From Taibaiella lutea (GTDB lineage: Bacteria; Bacteroidota; Bacteroidia; Chitinophagales; Chitinophagaceae), in NCBI RefSeq assembly GCF_008629695.1, contig NZ_VWSH01000003.1, positions 619,688 to 683,687 of the forward strand: 64,000 bases of DNA, given 5' to 3'. The notes beneath the pieces are model-generated. The model saw only the letters and a program-made list of their open reading frames with translations, made no database searches and was not told the origin of the DNA. A program made the position numbers and the translations under genes. Positions 17,479-26,217 of the stretch are shown piece after piece. Within the stretch, counting starts at the first letter, position 1. Each line of letters starts with the position of its first letter.

Positions 17479-19329
17479 ATGACTAAAGCCTTTTTGTATT
17501 TCTTCTTATCTGTTTCCTTGTGGTTGTTTGCTTTTATGTGTTCAGCTCAGGGACAGGACAGTATTCGTGCTAAGAAAAGAAGTTTCGTAGGCAATATTCT
17601 GTATGGCATAAAGCAAAGTTTCGGGAAAGACACGCTTGGCAGAAGAGAAAATGTTACCGTCCTGAATACAGAAGCCTTATTGCCCTATGAAGGAAAAACC
17701 ATACGCTCCATAAAAACAAGACAACTGGATTTTAATATGAGCTTTTCCGATACAACAAATGATATTTTGTATTTCGGTACCAAAGTACTCAATTCCATCC
17801 ACGCTACTACCCGCGATAAAACCATCCGGCGCAATTTGTACCTGAAAGAAGGCGAAACCATGAATGCTTATCTGATAGCAGATAATGAACGTTATTTGCG
17901 TACGGTAGGTTATATTCAGGATAGCCGTATTATTGTAAACAAGCGGACTTCAACGGATGATTCTATCGACTTAATTGTCATCACAAAGGATCTCTTTGAA
18001 TATGTGCCGTCTACCGGCGGTATCAGTCCTTCAAGGCAACGCGTAGGCCTTGGCAACAATAACCTGTTTGGAAGCGGACAAAGTGCTTCTTTCTCTTTTT
18101 TGCATGATACAAGACGGTCCGCTTCAGTGGGAATGCAGGTAAATTATGGATATAACAGCTTCATGAGCAGTTTTATCAATGTTTCTTTAAGCGCCAGCCG
18201 CATTGCCAAAAATATTTATGACCACAGGGAAGATGAAGAAAATTTCCTGCTTTCCCTGGATCGCCCGCTGGTTTCGCAATACAAAAGATTGGCAGGCGGT
18301 TTCAGTGTAGGTAAAGGCAAATCCCTGAATATGTATCCCAACTATTATGGCGGTGATTACTATAGTTATGATTATGGCTTGGTAGATGCATGGGTGGGCT
18401 ATAATATCGGTGCCAGGAAATATTTACAAGATAAAAAGCTTCACATAAAAAAATTCCTGGCACTCAGGTATTTCAATACCACGTTTTTTGAAACGCCACA
18501 TCAGATCAACGAAAATATTTTTGATCAGCGATTTAATTCAAGGCAGGGAATTATTGCTGGGTTAACACTCTTTCGTCAATATTATTACAAAACAAAATAT
18601 ATATATGGTTTTGGTATAACGGAAGATGTGCCTTCAGGTTTTAATGTTTCTATCAATGCCGGATGGTATAAGCAGTTAAATCTTTCCAGGCCATATTTAG
18701 GGGTGGATGCCTATCGTTATTTTGTTTCCCCCAAACGCGATATCGGGTGTCTTTTTGCAAGAACGGGTCTTTTCTTAAATGATGGGAATTTTGAAGACAT
18801 AGGAATCCTTTATGGAGCAAGTTTTTTTACAAGGATAATTCCGGTTGGAAATATGAAATGGAGGCAATATTTCAGGGCAAGCTATGCTACCATTTTAAAC
18901 CGGGTTGCGCTTGACCCGTTACGGATGAACAATGCTTTGGGTTTGCAAAATTTTAGTTCCGATTTAGCGTCCGGCGACAGAAGGCTGGCATTAAGGTCAG
19001 AAAGCGCCTTTTTCCTGCAGCAAAAATATTTTGGCTTTAAGTTAGCGCCATTTTTAACCGGTGATTTCATTTATTTAGGAGACAACAATTCTCCAATCGA
19101 TGCATCCGGTATTTTTTATGGATTGGGAGGCGGTTTCAGGACAAGGAACGAGAACCTGATTTTTGGTACTATTGAATTCAGGGGCATTGTATATCCACGA
19201 AAAGTTCAGGGAGACAATAATGTGAAATTCAGTGCGGCATTCAATTTAAAGTTCAGATATAATGGTAGTTACGTAAGTAAGCCAGATATTGTGGAATTGA
19301 ACAGCGATAATACCGGAGATATATATTAA
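17479..19329 (+). CDS. BamA/TamA-like outer-membrane beta-barrel protein
   Basis: 616 residues from the ATG at 17479; a TTG 21 bp earlier is less likely. Signal peptide ends FMCSAQGQ. Residues about 70-170 look like one POTRA-like domain (GKTIRSIKTRQLDF, RNLYLKEGETMNAYLIADNE, IDLIVITKDLFEY). The rest is a beta-barrel with GNNNLFGSGQSASFSF, LFARTG and FLTGDFIYLGDN. Proteins of this kind insert or translocate proteins or lipids at the outer membrane. With one POTRA-like unit it is not the main BamA; the exact role is open. Confidence 0.7.
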   Translation: MTKAFLYFFLSVSLWLFAFMCSAQGQDSIRAKKRSFVGNILYGIKQSFGKDTLGRRENVTVLNTEALLPYEGKTIRSIKTRQLDFNMSFSDTTNDILYFGTKVLNSIHATTRDKTIRRNLYLKEGETMNAYLIADNERYLRTVGYIQDSRIIVNKRTSTDDSIDLIVITKDLFEYVPSTGGISPSRQRVGLGNNNLFGSGQSASFSFLHDTRRSASVGMQVNYGYNSFMSSFINVSLSASRIAKNIYDHREDEENFLLSLDRPLVSQYKRLAGGFSVGKGKSLNMYPNYYGGDYYSYDYGLVDAWVGYNIGARKYLQDKKLHIKKFLALRYFNTTFFETPHQINENIFDQRFNSRQGIIAGLTLFRQYYYKTKYIYGFGITEDVPSGFNVSINAGWYKQLNLSRPYLGVDAYRYFVSPKRDIGCLFARTGLFLNDGNFEDIGILYGASFFTRIIPVGNMKWRQYFRASYATILNRVALDPLRMNNALGLQNFSSDLASGDRRLALRSESAFFLQQKYFGFKLAPFLTGDFIYLGDNNSPIDASGIFYGLGGGFRTRNENLIFGTIEFRGIVYPRKVQGDNNVKFSAAFNLKFRYNGSYVSKPDIVELNSDNTGDIY

Positions 19330-19343
19330 TTATATTTATTTAA

Positions 19344-20038
19344 ATGAAAGATATTGTTTTGAATTGGAGCAGCGGAAAAGATGCTTCTTTTGCGTATTAT
19401 TTATTAAAAAATGACTCAAAATATAATATTTCATCCCTTTTAACTTCTGTTTCTGCACAATATAACAGGGTTAGCATGCATGGAACCCGTATTGAAATTC
19501 TGGAAAAACAGGCGGATTTAATAGGCATTCCTTTGGAAAAAATAATGGTTCCTGAAAATGCAGACATGGAAACCTATGATAAAGCCATGCAAAAATCACT
19601 TCAAAAATTCATTGAAAAGGATATAAATACATTTGCATTTGGTGATATTTTCCTGGAAGATTTGAGGAAATACAGAGAAGCTTAGTTGGCAAAAATAGAT
19701 GCCGAAGCTATTTTTCCGTTATGGAAAAAGACACAAAATCACTGGTGGAAGCAGTTGAGGATGCCGGCATTGTTGCCAAAATAATCTGTGTAAACGACAA
19801 ATATCTCGGTAAAGAATTTTTAGGAACAACTGTAACCCGGCAACTATTAAAGGACTTACCGGCAAATGTAGATCCCTGCGGAGAAAACGGAGAGTACCAT
19901 ACTTTGGTGATTGATGCACCCTTTTTCAAAGAAAAAATGCATGTTCTGCAGGGTGAAATTGTCTATAAAAAATATCCTTCTGAAGATGGAAACTGGGATT
20001 CTAGTTTCTATTATCTGGATATGATTTTAGAGGAATAA
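19344..20038 (+). pseudogene. Disrupted Dph6/diphthine-ammonia-ligase-like ATP-binding protein gene
   Basis: The whole coding capacity of an about 230-residue Dph6-family (ATP-PP loop) protein is present but split. The first part runs from 19344 (LNWSSGKDASFAYY, the PP-loop) to a TAG at 19683-19685. The same frame then continues LAKIDAEAIFPLWK to about 19725. A one-base deletion in the A run near 19725-19729 then moves the sequence to another frame, which continues through NVDPCGENGEYHT to 20038. Restoring AAG for TAG and one A would give an intact protein. In eukaryotes the family makes diphthamide; the bacterial role is unknown. Confidence 0.8.
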
Positions 20039-20065
20039 ATGATATTACTTACATCATTAGCTATG

Positions 20066-20102
20066 AAAAAGAGTTGATAAAGTTCCTTTATCAACTCTTT
20101 TT
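20066..20102. terminator. Bidirectional terminator between the Dph6-like pseudogene and methyltransferase
   Basis: Perfect 17-bp inverted repeat (20066-20082 and 20086-20102) with a three-base loop and A/T-rich ends. It overlaps the last codons of the minus-strand methyltransferase gene. Confidence 0.85.
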
Positions 20103-20897
20103 ACGTATTAACCATGCATCTTGTTGCAATCCCCAGGGCTGCCTTGTTCCCGGCTGAAACGACAGCACTTCAGCATAAGGCGCTACTAATTTACGAATAA
20201 ACTGTTCCGGATGATAAGCCACAAACATACGATGACCTTCTTTTACATTGGCTCTTACTACTAACTTCTCACCGTCAAATGCTTCTTTTTCAAAAGGCAG
20301 CAGATTCTCTTTTGTAATAGCGCCATGTGTGGTAAAATAGAAAAGGCCTCCCGGTTTCAAAACACGCATTACTTCTTCCATCCATTGATGATGAGTAGGT
20401 TCTGCAAGGTGTGTAAATATAGAAAGTGCGTAAACAGCATCCAAAAATCCGGCTTCAAAATCCAACGGGGGCTCCAACTGATTGTCTTTGAATATTACGC
20501 CGGGAATATGAGCTGCGCACCATTTTACATAGGATTCGTTATAGTCACTTCCGAATATTTCGGACCCTTGCGGCAATATTTTTGGTAAATGTCTTACAAC
20601 CCTTGCTGGTCCGCAACCCCAATCCAATATTTTAACGGCACTTTTATTATCAAGATATGGTTGCATTTCTTTCCATAATTCCATCGCTGTTTCTTTCCCC
20701 GAGTTAAAATACCGCTCATAGCTCATCCGAAATGTCTCATAAATCATATAAGGTTCCGGAAATGCTTCATTGGGGTGCATTTTAATAAACTCCGTATTTT
20801 TCCCGCTGCTTTTGAAAGATTGGTAACGGAAACGAATGATATCAATTAAAGAAACTAATCCCAGTCCTCGCAGTGTATTGACTATTTTCTGGCGCAT
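20091..20897 (-). CDS. Class I SAM-dependent methyltransferase
   Basis: 268 residues. The SAM-binding motif I is ILDWGCGPARVVRHL, followed by the acidic strand GSDYNESY, DAVYALSIFTHL (motif IV region) and VLKPGGLFYFTTHG. The N-terminal 90 residues are basic and aromatic, as in small-molecule or glycan methyltransferases. The substrate is unknown. It is convergent with the disrupted Dph6-like gene and shares its terminator. Confidence 0.85.
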   Translation of the reverse strand: MRQKIVNTLRGLGLVSLIDIIRFRYQSFKSSGKNTEFIKMHPNEAFPEPYMIYETFRMSYERYFNSGKETAMELWKEMQPYLDNKSAVKILDWGCGPARVVRHLPKILPQGSEIFGSDYNESYVKWCAAHIPGVIFKDNQLEPPLDFEAGFLDAVYALSIFTHLAEPTHHQWMEEVMRVLKPGGLFYFTTHGAITKENLLPFEKEAFDGEKLVVRANVKEGHRMFVAYHPEQFIRKLVAPYAEVLSFQPGTRQPWGLQQDAWLIRKKS

Positions 20898-21070
20898 TTA
20901 TAAAAAACTCTTTTTACTAAGATAAACAGATGATTTTCGCTTAATAACCTTTTTAAAAGAGATTAGCGCCGGCAAATTTAATAAAAGCATTTCACATTCA
21001 ATGCCTTAATAAAGCCAATGGAAACAATCGTTTTGACCTCATACACTAATAAATCCGGTATAATACGTAA

Positions 21071-21282
21071 ACTTGTTTAGGTTAAGTTGCGAATCGTTTA
21101 GGTTCTCCTGGCAATCGTTTAACCTCTTTTATGCCGGTTTCGGTCTTTTAATATATTATTTAAGTCTTTTAAAGATCCTTTTAAGTTCAGGATGGATGTG
21201 TTTAGGTCTTTTGAAGATGTGTTTAAGTTCCGGAAAGATGTGTTTGGGTCTTTTAAAGATCCGTTTTAGTCTTTTGATGAAA
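21071..21282. repeat. Degenerate 21-bp tandem repeat array
   Basis: About ten units with a 21-bp period (one step is 20 bp). The best copies lie at about 21193-21282 and read close to TGTGTTTAGGTCTTTTGAAGA. Other copies begin with variants such as AATCGTTTAGG or TCCTTTTAAG. An open frame over it (21073-21312) encodes only the resulting seven-residue periodicity and is not a credible gene. The array fills most of the 550-bp gap between the methyltransferase and mnmG; 20898-21070 shows nothing else. Confidence 0.8.
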
Positions 21283-21389
21283 CGAAGCACTTTTGCAAGA
21301 CAAAATTTCTAAACAATTAGGCTGTCTGCCCAATAGATTGAAGTCGTGCTTAATTGAATTGATAAGAAGGCTTAAAAGATTGTAGAATT

Positions 21390-21420
21390 AAAAAGAGAAA
21401 CTCATTTCTGAATTTCTCCT
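21390..21420 (-). terminator. Probable terminator after mnmG
   Basis: Stem GAGAAA/TTTCTC (21395-21400 and 21413-21418) followed by a T run on the minus strand. Confidence 0.5.
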
Positions 21421-21447
21421 TTAAAATTTTATTTTTAGACTTTTCGC

Positions 21448-23316
21448 TTAGCGTCCCATATAAACCAGCAAAATCTGAATATCGCTTGGATTAACTCCGG
21501 AAATTCTGCTTGCCTGCCCCAAAGTATGCGGACGTATTTTTGTAAGTTTTTGTCTTGCCTCTGTACTAAGCGCCTGTAATTTTTCAAAGTTGAAATTCTC
21601 AGGAATTCTTAAATCTTCCATTGCGCTCATTCTTTGCACCATCTCTTTTTCCTTTTCTATGTAAGTATCGTACTTTACTTGTATCTCCGCCTGCTCCAAT
21701 TCCTCCGGTTTGAAGGCTTTCAGATTTTCCTGTATCGAGGGAATGTAAAGGATTAATTCGTTCAGCGAAATATCAGGCCTTAAGAGTATTTTTCCTACTT
21801 TTTGACGCTCTTTTAGGGTCGAAGTGCCTTTATTTTCAAGAAATACATTGATTTCTTCAGGCTCAACGGTCGATTTTGCTAAAATATCTTTTATTTCATC
21901 TACCCTTGCTTTTTTCTGCCTTACCAACTCCATCCTGTCCTCTTTTGCCAATCCCATCTTATAACTGATTTCTGTCAGACGCATATCAGCATTATCCTGA
22001 CGCATCAAAGTCCTGAATTCGGCACGGCTTGTAAACATACGGTAAGGTTCATCTGTTCCTTTATTAATAAGGTCATCAATCAGCACTCCGATATACGCTT
22101 CATTTCTTTTCAAAACAAAAGGCTCTTTTCCTGCAACATTCTGATGCGCATTAATACCGGCAATTAAACCCTGACAGGCTGCTTCTTCATAACCTGTTGT
22201 CCCGTTTATTTGTCCTGCAAAAAACAGGTTTTTAACGAGTTTAGTTTCAAGTGTAAATTGCAATTGTGTTGGCGGAAAATAGTCATATTCGATAGCATAT
22301 CCCGGACGAAAGAACTTACAATTTTCGAAACCTGGCACCTTTTTCAATGCTTCATATTGAACTTGTTCCGGTAAAGAGGTCGAAAATCCGTTCACATAAA
22401 TCTCAACAGTATTCCATCCTTCCGGTTCTACAAACAATTGATGCCTGTCCTTATCTGCAAAACGATTGATTTTATCTTCAATGCTTGGGCAATATCTCGG
22501 GCCGCTTCCCTGAATTCTGCCCTGATACATAGGACTCCTGTCAAACCCTGTCTTCAAAATATCGTGTACTTCCTGCGAAGTATAAGTAATCCAGCAGTTT
22601 CTTTGTTGGTTTGATTTTATTCTATTCGTGTCTAAATATGAGAATCCGACAATCTCTTCATCCCCATCCTGAATCTCCATTTTAGAATAATCAAGGCTTC
22701 TGCCATCAATTCTCGGAGGTGTTCCCGTCTTCAATCTATCAGCTTCAAAACCTAATTCCACCAATTGTTCCGTAATGCCCGTTGCTCCTTTCTCGCCCAT
22801 TCTTCCACCACCAAACTGTTTTTCTCCAACATGAATCACTCCGTTTAAGAAAGTACCATTCGTCAAAACAACTGCTTTAGCTCTTATCTCCTGCCCCATT
22901 CCGGTCACAATTCCTTCTATTGTTCCACGTGAAACAATCAGACCTTTCACCATATCCTGCCAGAAATCAAGATTGGGAGTTTGTTCCAGCATTTCTCTCC
23001 AGGTAGCGGCAAACAGATGACGGTCATTCTGCGTCCGTGGGCTCCACATAGCAGGACCCTTACTCTTGTTGAGCATTCTGAATTGAATCATACTTTTATC
23101 GCTCACAATGCCGCTGTAACCGCCCATTGCGTCTATCTCTCTTACTATCTGCCCTTTACCTATACCACCCATAGCCGGATTACAACTCATCTGCGCAATG
23201 GTCTGCATGTTCATAGTAACCAATAAAGTCTTACTTCCCATATTGGCAGCCGCAGCAGCAGTTTCGCAACCGGCATGACCTGCACCCACTACTATAACAT
23301 CGTATTCCTGAAACAT
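21448..23316 (-). CDS. mnmG: tRNA uridine-5-carboxymethylaminomethyl(34) synthesis enzyme MnmG (GidA)
   Basis: 622-residue FAD protein. FAD-binding VVGAGHAGCETAAAAANMG at the N-terminus, CNPAMGGIGKGQIVREIDAMGG, GTPPRIDGRSLDYSKM and the C-terminal HTLGQASRISGVNPSDI all match MnmG. With MnmE it modifies U34 in the anticodon of several tRNAs. mnmG is a common neighbour of bacterial origins; here a parS site lies inside the gene at 22921-22936 and two more lie beyond its 5' end. Promoter box at 23352-23359. Confidence 0.97.
   Translation of the reverse strand: MFQEYDVIVVGAGHAGCETAAAAANMGSKTLLVTMNMQTIAQMSCNPAMGGIGKGQIVREIDAMGGYSGIVSDKSMIQFRMLNKSKGPAMWSPRTQNDRHLFAATWREMLEQTPNLDFWQDMVKGLIVSRGTIEGIVTGMGQEIRAKAVVLTNGTFLNGVIHVGEKQFGGGRMGEKGATGITEQLVELGFEADRLKTGTPPRIDGRSLDYSKMEIQDGDEEIVGFSYLDTNRIKSNQQRNCWITYTSQEVHDILKTGFDRSPMYQGRIQGSGPRYCPSIEDKINRFADKDRHQLFVEPEGWNTVEIYVNGFSTSLPEQVQYEALKKVPGFENCKFFRPGYAIEYDYFPPTQLQFTLETKLVKNLFFAGQINGTTGYEEAACQGLIAGINAHQNVAGKEPFVLKRNEAYIGVLIDDLINKGTDEPYRMFTSRAEFRTLMRQDNADMRLTEISYKMGLAKEDRMELVRQKKARVDEIKDILAKSTVEPEEINVFLENKGTSTLKERQKVGKILLRPDISLNELILYIPSIQENLKAFKPEELEQAEIQVKYDTYIEKEKEMVQRMSAMEDLRIPENFNFEKLQALSTEARQKLTKIRPHTLGQASRISGVNPSDIQILLVYMGR
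22921..22936. promoter_or_regulatory. parS (ParB/Spo0J) site 1, inside mnmG
   Basis: TGTTCCACGTGAAACA, an exact fit to the broadly conserved parS pattern TGTTNCACGTGAAACA. It is the reverse complement of the two other sites. Confidence 0.85.
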
Positions 23317-23351
23317 TCTATTATCAATGCTGTGCTTTAATACAGCGGCAG

Positions 23352-23359
23352 CAAAGGTA
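23352..23359 (-). promoter_or_regulatory. -7 promoter box for mnmG
   Basis: CAAAGGTA (TACCTTTG on the minus strand), 35 bp upstream of the mnmG start. Confidence 0.5.
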
Positions 23360-23451
23360 CAAAAGAATCCTGCATGGACATAAATCTAATGAGGGTATAA
23401 TGAAACAACATAGCTTTACCTTTTCACCTAAACTACTAATATAAGGTTCAT

Positions 23452-23467
23452 TGTTTCACGTGGAACA
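23452..23467. promoter_or_regulatory. parS site 2, between mnmG and a small outer-membrane protein gene
   Basis: TGTTTCACGTGGAACA; its reverse complement matches TGTTNCACGTGAAACA exactly. 531 bp from site 1. Confidence 0.88.
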
Positions 23468-23523
23468 ATAGGTACTTGCTTTAGCCAACAGAATTGAATA
23501 TATTCGTAGTAAATATAATTATC

Positions 23524-24168
23524 ATGAAAATCAGAATAACCTTTTTTACTTTACTTATTGCTTCATCCATTTCTTCCTTTGCTCAAAGCAATTGGACTGT
23601 TGGTTTAAGAAGCGGAGCAGAATTAGCCAAGACTGAAAATTTAGACCGGGAAAAAATAGGTCTGAGGTTCTCACAACAATTATTTATAACTAAAAGGCTT
23701 TTCAAAAACTTTGAACTTGAATTGAACGCTGCTTATAAATCTCCGTTAATAAACAAATACAATTTTGGTCCTATGATGGATGGTCCCTCTGTTGAACTTC
23801 ATACCTCAACAACCCATCTTATAGAGGTTGGATTGTCCGCACGTTATTTTGTTTATAACAGCAATGGCTGGTCGCCATATCTATTCGGAGGGCTAAATAT
23901 AGCAAGGACCTTTTCTAAAGATGTAATTTATAATGATGCTTATTTCGGTTGGAGTGGATATGTACCGGAGCAAACCAATCTTTATAAATATACCAACACC
24001 AACATTCCTGAAGAATTTTACATTGGTGCGGGGCTAAATAAAACCATTACCACCAAATGGACGCTGAACACACAAATGTCATTAGACTACAATAATTCAG
24101 CTCAAAAAATGATAACAGGAAATGACCTATCACCTAAGCTTCAGATTGGAATTGCCTATGCATGGTAA
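23524..24168 (+). CDS. Small outer-membrane beta-barrel protein
   Basis: 214 residues from the ATG at 23524; a TTG 30 bp earlier is unlikely because the signal peptide (MKIRITFFTLLIASSISSFA, then Q) begins at the ATG. The mature protein has alternating strands such as FELELNAAYKSPL, VGLSARYFV, WSPYLFGGLNI and LQIGIAYAW, ending in Trp as outer-membrane barrels often do. Function unknown. It lies between two parS sites, so its position may matter more than its neighbours. Confidence 0.7.
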   Translation: MKIRITFFTLLIASSISSFAQSNWTVGLRSGAELAKTENLDREKIGLRFSQQLFITKRLFKNFELELNAAYKSPLINKYNFGPMMDGPSVELHTSTTHLIEVGLSARYFVYNSNGWSPYLFGGLNIARTFSKDVIYNDAYFGWSGYVPEQTNLYKYTNTNIPEEFYIGAGLNKTITTKWTLNTQMSLDYNNSAQKMITGNDLSPKLQIGIAYAW

Positions 24169-24172
24169 AATA

Positions 24173-24188
24173 TGTTTCACGTGGAACA
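24173..24188. promoter_or_regulatory. parS site 3
   Basis: TGTTTCACGTGGAACA, identical to site 2 and 721 bp from it, 5 bp after the stop of the small outer-membrane protein gene. Confidence 0.88.
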
Positions 24189-24280
24189 AATACTCCGATA
24201 TTTTAGAGTCAAGGCAACCATAATAACCATTTATAAGTATAGACAAAGACAATAACATAATCATATAATAGGTGTGCTTC

Positions 24281-24314
24281 TTTGAGTTCACCTGTTACAT
24301 TTTTAGTATCTTTG
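24281..24314 (+). promoter_or_regulatory. -33/-7 promoter for the agmatinase-family gene
   Basis: TTTG at 24281-24284 and TATCTTTG at 24307-24314, 22 bp apart, fit the Bacteroidota sigma-A promoter pattern. The start codon is 25 bp downstream. Confidence 0.6.
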
Positions 24315-24339
24315 CCGCCCATTAAATAGATAACAAATA

Positions 24340-25395
24340 ATGTCTTCGAACGCATTAGACAACTTTGACCCGAATTCTCCGGGTTTAGTATCTAACAATA
24401 TCTTTGGTCTTCCATTTTCGGAAGATAATTCAGAACTTATTTTAATCCCGGTTCCATGGGAAGTGACTGTAAGCTACAGACCCGGAACATCAAGAGGGCC
24501 TGAACAAATCTTCGATGCTTCCATGCAGGTTGATTTGTACGATCCTGAATTTCAGGATGTATGGAAGCAAGGCTTTTACATGGTTCCTTATGATAAAAAC
24601 ATCCGTAACAAAAGTGATTACCTACGTAGCTGCGCAGAACTCATTATTGGTTGTTTGAGTGAAGGCAATCCGGTACAGTGCAGCAACCAGTTGGTTAATA
24701 AATTAAAAGAAGTAAATGATGGTGGCAAAATGATGCATGACTGGATTCATAACCTTACATCGCATTATTTAAAACTGGGTAAAAAAGTAGCATTAATAGG
24801 TGGAGATCACAGCACACCTCTTGGCTTTATAAAAGCACTTGGAGAAAAACATGAATCTTTCGGAATTCTTCAGATAGATGCTCATGCAGATTTAAGGGAA
24901 GCATACGAAGGCTTTACTTACTCGCACGCCTCCATTATGTACAATGTTTTAAAAGAAGTTTCACAGGTTCATAAATTGGTTCAGGTTGGTATCCGCGATT
25001 ATTGTGACGAAGAGCTGGATATCATCAATAATAATCCTGAAAGAATTAAAACCTTCTTTGACAGAGACATAAAAATAAAACAGTACGAAGGCGCACACTG
25101 GAAAGATATTGTAGATGAAATAGTAGTAGCTCTTCCTCAAAAGGTTTATATCAGTTTCGATATTGACGGGTTGGATCCTAAACTTTGCCCTAATACAGGT
25201 ACACCCGTTCCCGGTGGTTTTGAACTGGAGCAGGTATTTTATCTTTTCAGTAAAGTAAAAAAATCAGGGCGTGAAATTATCGGTTTTGACTTGAATGAAG
25301 TTTCTTCCGGATCTCATGGTCATGACTGCATTGATCCTATTGTAGGCGCAAGAGCACTATATAAAATGTGCAATCATTTAGCAGGTTCAAACTAA
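24340..25395 (+). CDS. Agmatinase/arginase (ureohydrolase) family protein
   Basis: 351 residues. The binuclear manganese motifs are complete: GGDHS, DAHADLR and SFDIDGLDP, followed by PVPGGFELEQVFY. Enzymes of this family hydrolyse agmatine, arginine or formiminoglutamate, releasing urea or formamide. The N-terminal extension and an inserted segment (about residues 85-135) make it longer than typical SpeB, so the exact substrate is uncertain. It has its own promoter and a very strong terminator, so it is a single-gene unit. Confidence 0.88.
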   Translation: MSSNALDNFDPNSPGLVSNNIFGLPFSEDNSELILIPVPWEVTVSYRPGTSRGPEQIFDASMQVDLYDPEFQDVWKQGFYMVPYDKNIRNKSDYLRSCAELIIGCLSEGNPVQCSNQLVNKLKEVNDGGKMMHDWIHNLTSHYLKLGKKVALIGGDHSTPLGFIKALGEKHESFGILQIDAHADLREAYEGFTYSHASIMYNVLKEVSQVHKLVQVGIRDYCDEELDIINNNPERIKTFFDRDIKIKQYEGAHWKDIVDEIVVALPQKVYISFDIDGLDPKLCPNTGTPVPGGFELEQVFYLFSKVKKSGREIIGFDLNEVSSGSHGHDCIDPIVGARALYKMCNHLAGSN

Positions 25396-25410
25396 TATTC
25401 TTTTATTAAA

Positions 25411-25447
25411 AAATATAGAGACGTTGCTTTGCAACGTCTCTATATTT
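25411..25447 (+). terminator. Terminator after agmatinase-family gene
   Basis: Perfect 17-bp inverted repeat (25411-25427 and 25431-25447) with a TTT loop and an A/T-rich base. Confidence 0.85.
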
Positions 25448-25476
25448 TACAACAATACTGAAATAATTCTCTTAAA

Positions 25477-26112
25477 ATGTATCAGATATTTTTAGAAGGC
25501 AAACAACTAAAAAGAAACCAGATAACAGGCATGCATTTAATGGTCGGTTTTTTATTGATTGGCATCGGAATGGTTACCTGGTTAGTACCTGATAATGTGA
25601 AACAGACAGCCCTGCAATTCCTGAATTATTTCGGTTTGGTATATGCTTTGCTCGGCTTTATTATTATTGTAACCTGCATTCTTTTCAATAAAAGAATTAT
25701 TCAGACAAAAGCCAATCTTATAATAAGGATTATTGAGATAATTGCATTAGCGCTGATGCTTGTATTTTCCATTTACAAAAAATGGTATCTGCCTGTTGGT
25801 TATTCATCAGCAGCTTTAATTGGAATTATTATAACCTATATACTGGAGAAAAATAATAAAAAGGATAAGATTGCAATTTTTAACGAAACAGGCATTAAAA
25901 TTCCAGGGTTGGGAAGACATTCAAATGCAGCATGGTCTGAAATAAAAAATATTATATTAAGGAATAATATTTTAACCATTGATTTCAGAAATAACAAACT
26001 ATATCAGGCACATCTTTCAAAAAATAATAAATCTTTAAATCAGGAAGATTTTGTTTCATTTACCCGGGAACAAATCACAAAAAATATAGATAGTTATAAA
26101 GAGGACTGGTAA
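25477..26112 (+). CDS. Hypothetical membrane protein
   Basis: 211 residues with about four membrane segments in the first 125 (around 23-38, 48-67, 82-98 and 107-123). A soluble tail follows, with KIAIFNETGIKIPGLG and AWSEIKNIILRNNILTIDFRNN, a beta-rich pattern seen in PH-like domains of bacterial membrane proteins. No specific function can be assigned. A 7-bp inverted repeat (26116-26122/26127-26133) after the stop may be a weak terminator. Confidence 0.65.
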   Translation: MYQIFLEGKQLKRNQITGMHLMVGFLLIGIGMVTWLVPDNVKQTALQFLNYFGLVYALLGFIIIVTCILFNKRIIQTKANLIIRIIEIIALALMLVFSIYKKWYLPVGYSSAALIGIIITYILEKNNKKDKIAIFNETGIKIPGLGRHSNAAWSEIKNIILRNNILTIDFRNNKLYQAHLSKNNKSLNQEDFVSFTREQITKNIDSYKEDW

Positions 26113-26154
26113 TTTATAAGGGTTACCCCTTATATTTTACAAGAAATGAAAGTT

Positions 26155-26170
26155 TGGCACGGTATTTGTA
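26155..26170 (+). promoter_or_regulatory. Sigma-54 (RpoN) promoter
   Basis: TGGCACGGTATTTGTA fits TGGCAC-N5-TTGCA with one change; the invariant GG (-24) and TTG (-12 region) are kept with correct spacing. The ATG at 26218 is 48 bp downstream. A near-identical site lies at 47233-47248. Confidence 0.75.
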
Positions 26171-26217
26171 CTAATAGTATTATCCAATAATTAGTAACAA
26201 ATAAAAAACCAAACAAA

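Noticed and set aside
19721-20038. Separate small gene starting at 19721
   Set aside because: It is the C-terminal half of the Dph6-like protein in a shifted frame; the ATG is part of the LWKK coding segment.
21073-21312. 79-codon open frame over the 21-bp array
   Set aside because: Its seven-residue periodicity simply mirrors the DNA repeat; no start context, no homology, no terminator.
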